Assembly (NCBI GenBank): GCA_000230955.3
Contig: CP007060.1
Span: 868,001 to 932,000, forward strand
Direction of reading: 5' to 3'
Length of the DNA stretch: 64,000 nt
DNA from: Halobacterium sp. DL1
GTDB taxonomy: Archaea > Halobacteriota > Halobacteria > Halobacteriales > Halobacteriaceae
Within the stretch, counting starts at the first letter, position 1. Each line of letters starts with the position of its first letter. Both the position numbers and the translations under genes were made by a program. Below are positions 49,859 to 57,474 of this stretch, piece by piece. The notes beneath the pieces were generated by a model that worked only from the letters and a program-made list of their open reading frames with translations, did no database searches and had not been told where the DNA came from.

Positions 49859-50870
49859 CCGTCTCGTCGAGCGTGGTCAGCGCGAGGCCGCCGAAGACGA
49901 CACGCGGGCCGAACGCGGCCACGCGGAAGAGGACGAGGGCCGACGCAAGCGCCCCGAGCGGGTAGCCCGTGAACAACGCGATGAGTCCCCCGAGCGCGAC
50001 GTCGAGTGTCCCGAGGCCGCCCGGAATCGGGAGCGCGAGCGCGAACCCGGCCACCGGCATCACCACCATCACCACGTACACCGACACTGGGAGGCCCACC
50101 GCGTGGAGCGAGAAGAACAGCGGGAAGACGTTGAGTATCCAGCCGAGCGTGGCGGCGCCGACGGCGAGCGCGAGGCGGCGGCGGTCCGCGAGCAGCGCCT
50201 CGACGCTCTCGAAGAAGCCGTCGAGGACGCCGCGGACCTGGGACCGCGAGAGGCGGTCGTTCAGCCGGGGAACGACGCGCCCGAACGTCCGGCGCAGGAG
50301 CGCCGACAGCCACAGCAGAACGTCGACGACGCGGCCCCGGCGGCGGGCGATGGCGACGAGCAGGCCGACCGAGAGTACGAGCATCGCGGCGAACGCCACC
50401 AGCACGACCAGCAGGTTCTCGGTCTCTCCGCCGGCAGCGGCGACGCCGACGACGCCCGCTGTCGCGACGACGGCCGACGCCACCATGGTGAGGAACTCCC
50501 AGCTCGCCGCCGCGGCGACCCCGGAGCTAACGGTCACGTCGTCGTCGTGGCTGACGCTGTACGCGATGAACGCGCTGCCGCCGACGGTGCCCGCGGGGAT
50601 GATGCTCCGGACGAACGTCGACGCTAGCCAGGTGCGGCGGGCGAGCGACGCGCCCGGCCCCCGGGCCGGGAGGTCGAGGACGACCCGGAGCCCCTCGCCG
50701 TTGACGAGCATGCCGAGCACCGAGACGGCGACCGCCGCCGCGAAGATGCCGAGGTCCGCCCCCTGGAGGTTCCGCACGACCCGTTCCCAGCCGACGCCGG
50801 CGACCAGGGCGGCGACGATTGCGGCGCCGACGAGGAACCGGAACGCGACGCCGCGTCGGTCGTATTCCAC
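49851..50870 (-). CDS. Flippase-like / lysylphosphatidylglycerol synthase TM-domain family protein
   Basis: The 339-residue protein has about eight membrane helices and the family signatures TWLASTFVRSIIPAGTVGGS and PIPGGLGTLDVALGGLIALF. The start is GTG 50870 (MEYDRRGVAFRFLVGAA). This UPF0104/AglD-like family includes proteins that move or attach lipid-linked groups; in haloarchaea some relatives affect glycosylation, but the substrate here is unknown. It lies downstream of an M48 protease gene on the same strand (22-base gap). Confidence 0.85.
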   Translation of the reverse strand: MEYDRRGVAFRFLVGAAIVAALVAGVGWERVVRNLQGADLGIFAAAVAVSVLGMLVNGEGLRVVLDLPARGPGASLARRTWLASTFVRSIIPAGTVGGSAFIAYSVSHDDDVTVSSGVAAAASWEFLTMVASAVVATAGVVGVAAAGGETENLLVVLVAFAAMLVLSVGLLVAIARRRGRVVDVLLWLSALLRRTFGRVVPRLNDRLSRSQVRGVLDGFFESVEALLADRRRLALAVGAATLGWILNVFPLFFSLHAVGLPVSVYVVMVVMPVAGFALALPIPGGLGTLDVALGGLIALFTGYPLGALASALVLFRVAAFGPRVVFGGLALTTLDETVR

Positions 50871-50892
50871 ACGCCCACCAACTCTCGACCGC

Positions 50893-51969
50893 TCAAAAAC
50901 GGTTGGGGTCGCGGAGCCGGTCGAGGCGCCGCGAGACCGACGGATGCAGCGACAGCAGGCCGACCAGCGGCGGGCGCTCGGTCGGCACGAGCCCCCGGTC
51001 GGCGAGCGTCGCGAGCGCGCTGTCCATCGCGCAGGCGCCGACGCGCCTCGCGGCGTAGGCGTCGGCGTCGAACTCCGTCCAGCGAACCACGGGTCCGGCG
51101 GCCAGGAGCAGTCCGAACGAGGCCACGACGGCGGGCGCGAACTCGACGACGACACCGCTGGCCGCGAGGAACAGCGGCACGAGCGCGAGGCCGGTGGCGA
51201 GGAACCGGGCGAGGACGTGCCCGCGGCGGTGGTGGCCCGCCTCGTGGGCGACGACGGCGGCGGCCGCCTCGGCGTCCAGTGTCTCGAGGAGCGCGTCCGT
51301 CACGAAGACGTAGCGGAACCCGGGGAGGAGGCCGGCGGCGACGGCGTTCGCCACGGGGTTGCGGTCGGTCACGACGACGCGGACGCGCAGGCCGCGCGCG
51401 CAGTTCGGCAGGACGGCGCGTTCGCCCGCCGTGAGTTCGCGCACCGGGCCGAAGGCTGCGGCCGCGACCGGGAGTCCGGCGACGACGGCGAGCGCGGCGC
51501 CGCCGACGTACGCGACCCCAACGATGCCCGACGGGGCGACCAGCCACGCCGCGACGACGACGAACGCGGGCACCGTGAGCAGCCCCGCGATGGCGAGATA
51601 CCGCCGGATTGTGGCGGGGTAGTCGGGGGACTGGTCGGCGACTGACGCCCACGCGGGCCGCGACCCGAGATGGACCGCCAGCGTGGGTAGGACGCCCCCG
51701 ACGACGACGGTGCTCGCCAATCCCGCGAGCAGGCCGAGCGTGAGCGGGCCCGGTATCGCAGCCGCGACGACGTCGTCGAGCGGCGAGGCGGTGGCGAGGA
51801 CGACGCCGCCGATGCCGACGAGCGCCTGCAGGAGGCGGTTGAGGCGCCGGAGACGGGTCGCTGCGGCTGTCGGCGTGTTGCCGGTCCGGACCGCGGCCGT
51901 GGCGACGAGCCAGCTGACTGCGTACGCGCCAGGGGGGAGCGCGAGGAGGGCGGCCGCGTGCATACCCAC
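50893..51969 (-). CDS. M48-family membrane zinc metalloprotease
   Basis: The 358-residue protein has four N-terminal membrane helices and a cytoplasmic protease domain. The zinc motif HEAGHHRRGH lies at about residue 237 and a third ligand in FDADAYAARR, as in HtpX/Ste24-type proteases. The fit to BlaR1/M56 proteins is poorer. These enzymes degrade misfolded membrane proteins or process substrates. Start may be ATG 51969 or 51963. Grouping with the flippase-like gene hints at membrane quality control, which is inference. Confidence 0.87.
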   Translation of the reverse strand: MGMHAAALLALPPGAYAVSWLVATAAVRTGNTPTAAATRLRRLNRLLQALVGIGGVVLATASPLDDVVAAAIPGPLTLGLLAGLASTVVVGGVLPTLAVHLGSRPAWASVADQSPDYPATIRRYLAIAGLLTVPAFVVVAAWLVAPSGIVGVAYVGGAALAVVAGLPVAAAAFGPVRELTAGERAVLPNCARGLRVRVVVTDRNPVANAVAAGLLPGFRYVFVTDALLETLDAEAAAAVVAHEAGHHRRGHVLARFLATGLALVPLFLAASGVVVEFAPAVVASFGLLLAAGPVVRWTEFDADAYAARRVGACAMDSALATLADRGLVPTERPPLVGLLSLHPSVSRRLDRLRDPNRF

Positions 51970-52012
51970 TCGTACGGGACCGTGGCACTAAGCCGCGACG
52001 GTCGGGGGTAGT

Positions 52013-53806
52013 TCAGACGTGCTCGCCGAGGAACTCGACGACCGTCTGGTAGGCCGTGATCCTGTTCTCCAGTTTGGCGAAGCCGTGCCCCTCGTCCTCG
52101 AAGACGAGTTTCTCGACGGGGACGTGTTCGCTCGCCTGCTCGGCGATCTGTTCGGCCTCGCCGACCGGCACCCGGGGGTCGTTGGCGCCGTGCAGGACGA
52201 GCAGCGGCGAGCGGATCTTCTCGGCGTTGTTCGTCGGGCTGATGGACTCGAGGAACTCGCGGTCCTCGGCGAGGCTGCCGTACTCGGCCTCGCGGTGCTC
52301 GCGGCGCCAGTCGCCCGTGTTCTCGAGGAACGTCACGAAGTTCGCGATGCCGACGATGTCGACGCCCGCGGCGAACGTCTCGGGGTACTCAGTGAGCGAC
52401 GCGAGCACCATGAACCCGCCGTAAGAGCCGCCGTAGGCGACGATTCGGTCGTCGTCGACGTCGTCGCGGGCGCCGAGCCAGTCGACGCCCGCCTTCCCGT
52501 CCTTCACCGAGTCCATCCGGTTGCGCACGTTGTCGAGGTTCATGTACCGCTTCCCGTAGCCCGAGGAGCCCCGGACGTTCGGCTCGAAGACGGCGTAGCC
52601 GTTGTCGACGAAGTACTGCCGGAGGGACATGAAGAACGGGCGGCGCTGGGCCTCCGGGCCGCCGTGGAAGTCGACGATGACGGGGTGGGGGCCGTCGCCG
52701 TCTGGGAGCGCGAGGAACGCGGGAATCTCCAGGCCGTCGAAGCTCTCGTAGTGGACGAGTTCGACGTCGCGGAACGTCTCGCGTGGGATGCCGGCCGTCG
52801 AGGCGTTCGTCCACCGGCGGCACGCGCCCGTCTCGACGTCGACCACGTGGACGTTCGTGTTGTCCGTCGGCGAGGACAGCGAGACGGCGACGCGCTCGGC
52901 GTCCGGCCCGAAGCTCAGGCCGAACACGACGCCATCCGGGAGTTCCGGGACGGGGTACTCGTCGAGGGTCGTCCCGTCCGCCTCGGCGAGCGTGAGTTCG
53001 CTGTAGCCGTCGACGTTCCGGACGTACGCCAGGCGGCCCGAGCCGTGGTCCACGGAGACGGCCTCTATCGGCCAGTCGCCGCCGTCGACGACGCGCTCGA
53101 CCGTCCCTGTCTCGGGGTCGAGCAGGCCCAGGTATCGCACGTCGGCGTCGTGGTCGGTCGCGACGTAGATGCCGTCGCTGTCGGGCGTCCACGCCACCGA
53201 GGAGAAGCGCGTGTCGGCCTCGAACGGCGTGGCGTGTGTGACCTCGCCGCTGTCGAGGTCGAGGACGTGGAGGTCGTGGCTGAAGTTCGAGTGACCCTCG
53301 TGGAGCAGCAGTCGGTCGTCGCCGGGGCTCCACCCCGCCGCCGAGATTCGGCTGAACTGGTCGCCCTCCAGGACCAGTTCGGCGTCCTCGCCAGTTTCGT
53401 CGCGGTCCTGCACGTAGACGTCGAAGACCGCCTGGTCGCGGCGGTTCGCCGCGTACGCGAAGCGGTCGCCGTCGTGGCTCCAGCCGCCCCAGTTGTGTTT
53501 CGCGTCGGGGGCATCCGTGAGCGCGACGTCCTCGCTGCCGTCCGCGGAGAGGCGATGGAGCTGGACGAACTCGTCGCCGCCCTCGTCCATCCCGTAGACG
53601 AGTTCCTCGCGTGTCGGCGAGAACGACGCGTAGACCACGCGCTCGTCGTGGAACGTCAACTGCTCGGGCCACGCCTCCGGTTCGTCGAGTTGCCACACCT
53701 GGTTCGACCCGGTCGTGTCGAGCATGAACGCGAGTTCGCCAGACGGCCCTACCGTGGGACCGCCGGCCCCGCGGATGTTGAGGTACCGCTCGATGTCGTA
53801 GGCCAT
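52013..53806 (-). CDS. S9-family serine peptidase (prolyl oligopeptidase type)
   Basis: The 597-residue protein has an N-terminal beta-propeller (about 1-350, with WD/TolB-like repeats such as WSHDGDRFAYAANRRDQ) and a C-terminal alpha/beta hydrolase. The catalytic Ser is in AYGGSYGGFMVL (about residue 448), the Asp in LHGANDPRVPVGEAE and the His in DEGHGFAKLEN. It cleaves short peptides in the cytoplasm; no signal peptide is seen. It resembles acylaminoacyl peptidase. It stands alone. Confidence 0.93.
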   Translation of the reverse strand: MAYDIERYLNIRGAGGPTVGPSGELAFMLDTTGSNQVWQLDEPEAWPEQLTFHDERVVYASFSPTREELVYGMDEGGDEFVQLHRLSADGSEDVALTDAPDAKHNWGGWSHDGDRFAYAANRRDQAVFDVYVQDRDETGEDAELVLEGDQFSRISAAGWSPGDDRLLLHEGHSNFSHDLHVLDLDSGEVTHATPFEADTRFSSVAWTPDSDGIYVATDHDADVRYLGLLDPETGTVERVVDGGDWPIEAVSVDHGSGRLAYVRNVDGYSELTLAEADGTTLDEYPVPELPDGVVFGLSFGPDAERVAVSLSSPTDNTNVHVVDVETGACRRWTNASTAGIPRETFRDVELVHYESFDGLEIPAFLALPDGDGPHPVIVDFHGGPEAQRRPFFMSLRQYFVDNGYAVFEPNVRGSSGYGKRYMNLDNVRNRMDSVKDGKAGVDWLGARDDVDDDRIVAYGGSYGGFMVLASLTEYPETFAAGVDIVGIANFVTFLENTGDWRREHREAEYGSLAEDREFLESISPTNNAEKIRSPLLVLHGANDPRVPVGEAEQIAEQASEHVPVEKLVFEDEGHGFAKLENRITAYQTVVEFLGEHV

Positions 53807-53884
53807 TGCCCTACGTCTGGGCCGGAACGACCGTTACCCTTCGGGTGCCGGAACTCCCTCTGCCCGCTCGTCGCCTCGCCGTCG

Positions 53885-54688
53885 TCAGCCGAACAGCACG
53901 CCGCGGGCCGTCTTCCCCAGGTAGGTGGCGACGGGTCGCCCCCGGGGGAGGGTGTAGAGGTCGCCGAGCTCCGCCTCGGAGAGCGTTTCCGGTTCGAACT
54001 CGTCGCGTTCGAGCCGGCGGGCGCCCTCGGCGAGCATCTCCTCGGAGGCGTCGAACAGTCGACACCGGACTGCGCCCCACGTCGGCGCGTCGGCAATGTC
54101 GACGCGCCTAGAGTGGACCACTTCCCCGCCGTCTAGCGTCTCGTTGATGCGCTGTAGCGTGACGCCGGCCTCTGGGCGGCCGTGGACGTACTCCCAGAAC
54201 CCCATCGGCTGACCCCGGTACTCCCGGAAGTCGCCGTGGTGGAAGCTCAAGACCCCCATCTCTGGCGCGGTCAGCGCGTCGCCGACCAGGAAGCCGAAGC
54301 CGAAGCGGACCGCCACGTCCGTCTCCGCAACCCGCTCGACGGCGTCCTCCGGGAGCGCGTTCTTCCAGCCGTCGACCGTCTCCGGTTCACACTCCACCCA
54401 CTCGGCGTCCGCGACGCCGTCGATGTCCCGAATCGGCACCGGTTCTAGGGGGTCGAGGTCGTCGGCGAACAGCTGCATCACGGCCGCGACGACCCCCCAC
54501 TCGCGGAGTTCGACGAGGCGGCGCACGGCGTCGGTCGTCGAGCGCTCGCTGTCCGAAGCGTCCTCGACGACGAGGCCGACCTCGGCGTTCGTCTCCGCGA
54601 CCATCCGCTGGACGGCCGCGGCCGCCCACGCGGGGAGGGTCTCGCTGTGGGCCAGCAGACAGACCTCGGTGGTGTCGTCCTCACCCAC
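53885..54688 (-). CDS. Formyltransferase-fold protein, probable sugar or glycan N-formyltransferase
   Basis: The 267-residue protein has the formyltransferase Rossmann core: LSFHHGDFREYRGQPMGFWE, then EAGVTLQRINETLDGGEVVH. In methionyl-tRNA and sugar formyltransferases the catalytic triad is Asn-His-Asp. Here the Asn position is Ser (LSFHHGD), with the His and the Asp of LDGGEVV kept. It lacks the tRNA-binding C-terminal domain of Fmt. An overlapping polysaccharide deacetylase gene precedes it, and a glycosyltransferase gene lies beyond, so a glycan role is inferred. Confidence 0.8.
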   Translation of the reverse strand: MGEDDTTEVCLLAHSETLPAWAAAAVQRMVAETNAEVGLVVEDASDSERSTTDAVRRLVELREWGVVAAVMQLFADDLDPLEPVPIRDIDGVADAEWVECEPETVDGWKNALPEDAVERVAETDVAVRFGFGFLVGDALTAPEMGVLSFHHGDFREYRGQPMGFWEYVHGRPEAGVTLQRINETLDGGEVVHSRRVDIADAPTWGAVRCRLFDASEEMLAEGARRLERDEFEPETLSEAELGDLYTLPRGRPVATYLGKTARGVLFG

Positions 54689-55631
54689 GCGTGCTCACCA
54701 CCTTCGGGTCGTCGCGGACCGCCTCGTTCAGTTCCGCCATCGTCCGGACCTCGAGTTCGCCCCGGTCGCGCCTCGTCGCGAGTTCCGCGAGAAACGCCCG
54801 CACCGCCGGCCACTGGGCCTCGTTCGAGAGGTCGTAGAGGTGACACCAGAGGTGACAGTCGCCCTCCCGCTCGACGGCCGCGTCGAGCGCCCGGCTGAGA
54901 TACTGCCGCTGGAGGCGCTGCCTGAGCCGGACCGGGAGCGTGCGGAACGGGGCGGGCGCCGGCCGCTGGCCCGACGGGAGCGCCGACGACGTCAGCGAGG
55001 GGTAGGAGGTGCAGTAGGTCTCGACGACGCCGTCGACCAGGTCCGGTTCGAACACCGGGTGAGGGCCGTACAGCAGTTCCTTCGCCCGGGCGACGCTTCC
55101 GCGGCCGCTCGTGTCCCGGCTCATCCGCATGCACTCGACGCCGGCCTCACGGAGCGGTTCCGCGGGCGGCCTGCTGTGTCGCGGCGGGACGATGGAGTCC
55201 GTCTTCGACCCGGTCGCCGAGCGGATCAGCGACTGGGCCGCCTCCAGTTCCCACGCGATGGTCTCTGGGGAGGCCTCCCCGCAGATGACGTGGGAGTACG
55301 TGTGCGTGCAGAGTTCGTGGCCGGTCGGCCGCTCGAGTATCTGTCGTACCATCTCCGGTGCGTAGAACAGCGGGTCGCGGGCCACGGCCGTTCCCGGGTC
55401 GTTCTGGAACCACCCCTCGCGGTGCGGGCCGTGGTGGTCCCGCTCGCAGTCCGGCTCGAAGAGGTGGCCCACGACGTCGAAGGAGATGGGGACGTCGACG
55501 GAGTCGCAGTGGTCCAGCAGGTGACCGAGACACGCCCGCTCTGCCGAGCCGTCGTCGCTCAGGTGCGGGTACTCGCCCACGTCGTGGACCCCCCAGCCGA
55601 GCTCTATTTCGATGCTGATCGTGACCGCCAT
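54681..55631 (-). CDS. Polysaccharide deacetylase (NodB-like) family protein
   Basis: The 316-residue protein has the NodB-type layout: VTISIEIELGW in place of the usual TFDDG first motif, GHELCTHTYSHVIC (metal-binding HTxxH), PPRHSRPPAE in the third motif position and HLWCHLYDL near the C-terminus. The metal-site acids are partly changed to Glu. These enzymes remove acetyl groups from N-acetyl sugars. The stop overlaps the formyltransferase start by eight bases, so the two are translationally coupled. No signal peptide, so it acts in the cytoplasm. Confidence 0.82.
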   Translation of the reverse strand: MAVTISIEIELGWGVHDVGEYPHLSDDGSAERACLGHLLDHCDSVDVPISFDVVGHLFEPDCERDHHGPHREGWFQNDPGTAVARDPLFYAPEMVRQILERPTGHELCTHTYSHVICGEASPETIAWELEAAQSLIRSATGSKTDSIVPPRHSRPPAEPLREAGVECMRMSRDTSGRGSVARAKELLYGPHPVFEPDLVDGVVETYCTSYPSLTSSALPSGQRPAPAPFRTLPVRLRQRLQRQYLSRALDAAVEREGDCHLWCHLYDLSNEAQWPAVRAFLAELATRRDRGELEVRTMAELNEAVRDDPKVVSTRG

Positions 55632-55743
55632 CTCCTCGAGTTTCAGGGAGCACCGGGATTAGTAGCCACTCGCTTACTGCGCCCGTTCGGCAGTGGAGTC
55701 GACGTTCGTCGCGGTGTCGTCCCGGGAACGCGGAACGGAACGG

Positions 55744-55750
55744 TTTTTAC
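55744..55750 (+). promoter_or_regulatory. TATA-like box of the glycosyltransferase gene
   Basis: TTTTTAC is 27 bases before the ATG at 55774 and selects that start over an upstream in-frame ATG. Confidence 0.55.
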
Positions 55751-55773
55751 CCGCGTGCTGCGTGCCGACGTGT

Positions 55774-56841
55774 ATGCGAGTGGCGTTCGTCTCCGAGACG
55801 ACCGCCCACCACGCCGACGGCGACGATCTCGACCGGCTCGACCTGCTCGCGGGACTGCTCGCCGAGCGGGGACACGAGGTCCACGTCTGCTGTGCGCAGT
55901 GGTGGGAGGGCCGGCCGGACACCTTCGACTACGAGGACGTGACCTACCACGCCATCACGGCCGACCCCGGCCGACGCTGGTTCTCCCCGAAAGCCGCCGC
56001 CACCCTCCGCGGCATCGACCCCGACGTCGTCCACGCGACCTCCCGCACGCCCGGCCACGTCTACGGCGCGCGCTGGGGCGGCCTGCTCGCCGGCGCCCCG
56101 GTCGTCTGCGAGTGGTACGACCCCCACGACACCGGGGACGGACTACGCGGCCGCGCCTACCGGTACGCCGCGCGCCGCCCGAGCGCGGTGGTGACGCCCT
56201 CCCGGACCGTGAAGACGAGCGTCCGCGAGTGCGGCCGGGACGGCGAGGACGTGCGCGTCGTCCCGACTGGCATCGACATGGACCGGATTCGCCGCGCGGT
56301 CCCGGGCGACGACGGCGACATCGTCGTCAGCCGGCGCCTAGACGAGAACGCCAACCTGGAGTCGCTGTTCCTCGCGCTCGCGGAGTTCCGGGAGTACGAC
56401 TGGAACTGCACGGTCGTCGGCGACGGTCCAGCACGCCGCGGCTACGAGCGCCAGGCCAGCGACCTCCGCATCGCCGACCGCGTGGACTTCGTCGGCGACT
56501 GCACCGTCGAGGAGCGCGTGGAGATATTCAAGAACGCCCACGTCTACGTCCACACCGCCGAACGCACGTCGTTCGCGTGCGACCTGCTGTGGGCGCTCGC
56601 CTGCGGCTGCGTCGGCATCGTCGAGTACCACGCCCAGTCCAGCGCCCACGAACTCGTCGAGACGTACGACCGGGGCTTCCGCGCGACCAGCGACGAGGAG
56701 ATCGTCGAGTGCCTGGTCGCGGCGGGCGACCTCGAACGCAAAGCCGTCGACGAGACGTTCGCCGACTACGACTACGACGCGTTCGTCTCCGCCTACCTCG
56801 ACACCTACAGCGACGCGCAGGCAGACGCCGGCCTGCTCTGA
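55774..56841 (+). CDS. GT4-family glycosyltransferase
   Basis: The 355-residue GT-B glycosyltransferase starts MRVAFVSETTAHHADGDDLD. The C-terminal donor-binding domain has DIVVSRRLDENANLESLF, VVGDGPARRGYERQASDL, VDFVGDCTVEERVEIFKNAH and the EXE-like region HTAERTSFACDLLWALACG. It builds a glycan on a lipid or protein acceptor; donor and acceptor are unknown. It is divergent from the deacetylase and formyltransferase genes. Confidence 0.88.
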   Translation: MRVAFVSETTAHHADGDDLDRLDLLAGLLAERGHEVHVCCAQWWEGRPDTFDYEDVTYHAITADPGRRWFSPKAAATLRGIDPDVVHATSRTPGHVYGARWGGLLAGAPVVCEWYDPHDTGDGLRGRAYRYAARRPSAVVTPSRTVKTSVRECGRDGEDVRVVPTGIDMDRIRRAVPGDDGDIVVSRRLDENANLESLFLALAEFREYDWNCTVVGDGPARRGYERQASDLRIADRVDFVGDCTVEERVEIFKNAHVYVHTAERTSFACDLLWALACGCVGIVEYHAQSSAHELVETYDRGFRATSDEEIVECLVAAGDLERKAVDETFADYDYDAFVSAYLDTYSDAQADAGLL

Positions 56842-56940
56842 CCTCTCGTTCTGTCCACCCTGGAGACGAGGCGGACGGACGTTCGGTACAGCGTGTCAAG
56901 GCACCAGCAGCTTTCTCTGGTAGGCCGAGAACGGGTAGGC

Positions 56941-57447
56941 ATGACAGACTGGTTGACCGAGTACACCGAGACGGACGACCTGAACGAGAAGTACGGGCTC
57001 CTCCGCGAAGAGATGACCAGACTCCGCGGGCAGCGCGACGACATCGAGTTCTTCGACGAGGACGCCGTCGGGAGCGACGTCCGCCGGCTGAACGAGACGG
57101 TCGACGGCGACCTGGTGGTGTTCCTCGCGAACGACTTCGGGCGTCCGCGGGCCTACCGGCCGAGCGGCGTCGAGAGGGAGGCCCAGGACGAGATTCGGCG
57201 GGCGCTGCTGGCGAACAAGTACGACGACACGAACGAGGACCTGAACGAGATTCGCCGGGAGTTGCTAGACGCACACCCCGCAATCCACAAAGTCCTCGTC
57301 GCAGTGTCCGCCGCGGACGGAATCCGGTACCACCTCCCCGAAGGTTCGAACGAGACGACGAACTTCCTCACGGTCCGCGAGATGGTCGGCCTCGTCGACT
57401 ACACGACGAACAGTTTCCAGAGCGACGGTCTCTCGCGCACGTACTGA
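56941..57447 (+). CDS. Haloarchaeal hypothetical protein, 168 aa
   Basis: Start MTDWLTEYTETDDLNEKYGL at 56941. The first half is charged helix, followed by an alpha/beta stretch (VDGDLVVFLANDFGRPRAYR...HKVLVAVSAADGIRYHLPEG). It is acidic, cytoplasmic, with no motif I recognise. It stands alone between the glycosyltransferase and folCP, and converges with the latter. Role unknown. Confidence 0.68.
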   Translation: MTDWLTEYTETDDLNEKYGLLREEMTRLRGQRDDIEFFDEDAVGSDVRRLNETVDGDLVVFLANDFGRPRAYRPSGVEREAQDEIRRALLANKYDDTNEDLNEIRRELLDAHPAIHKVLVAVSAADGIRYHLPEGSNETTNFLTVREMVGLVDYTTNSFQSDGLSRTY

Positions 57448-57474
57448 CGCGAGACACTGCCTCTCGGGCTACGC

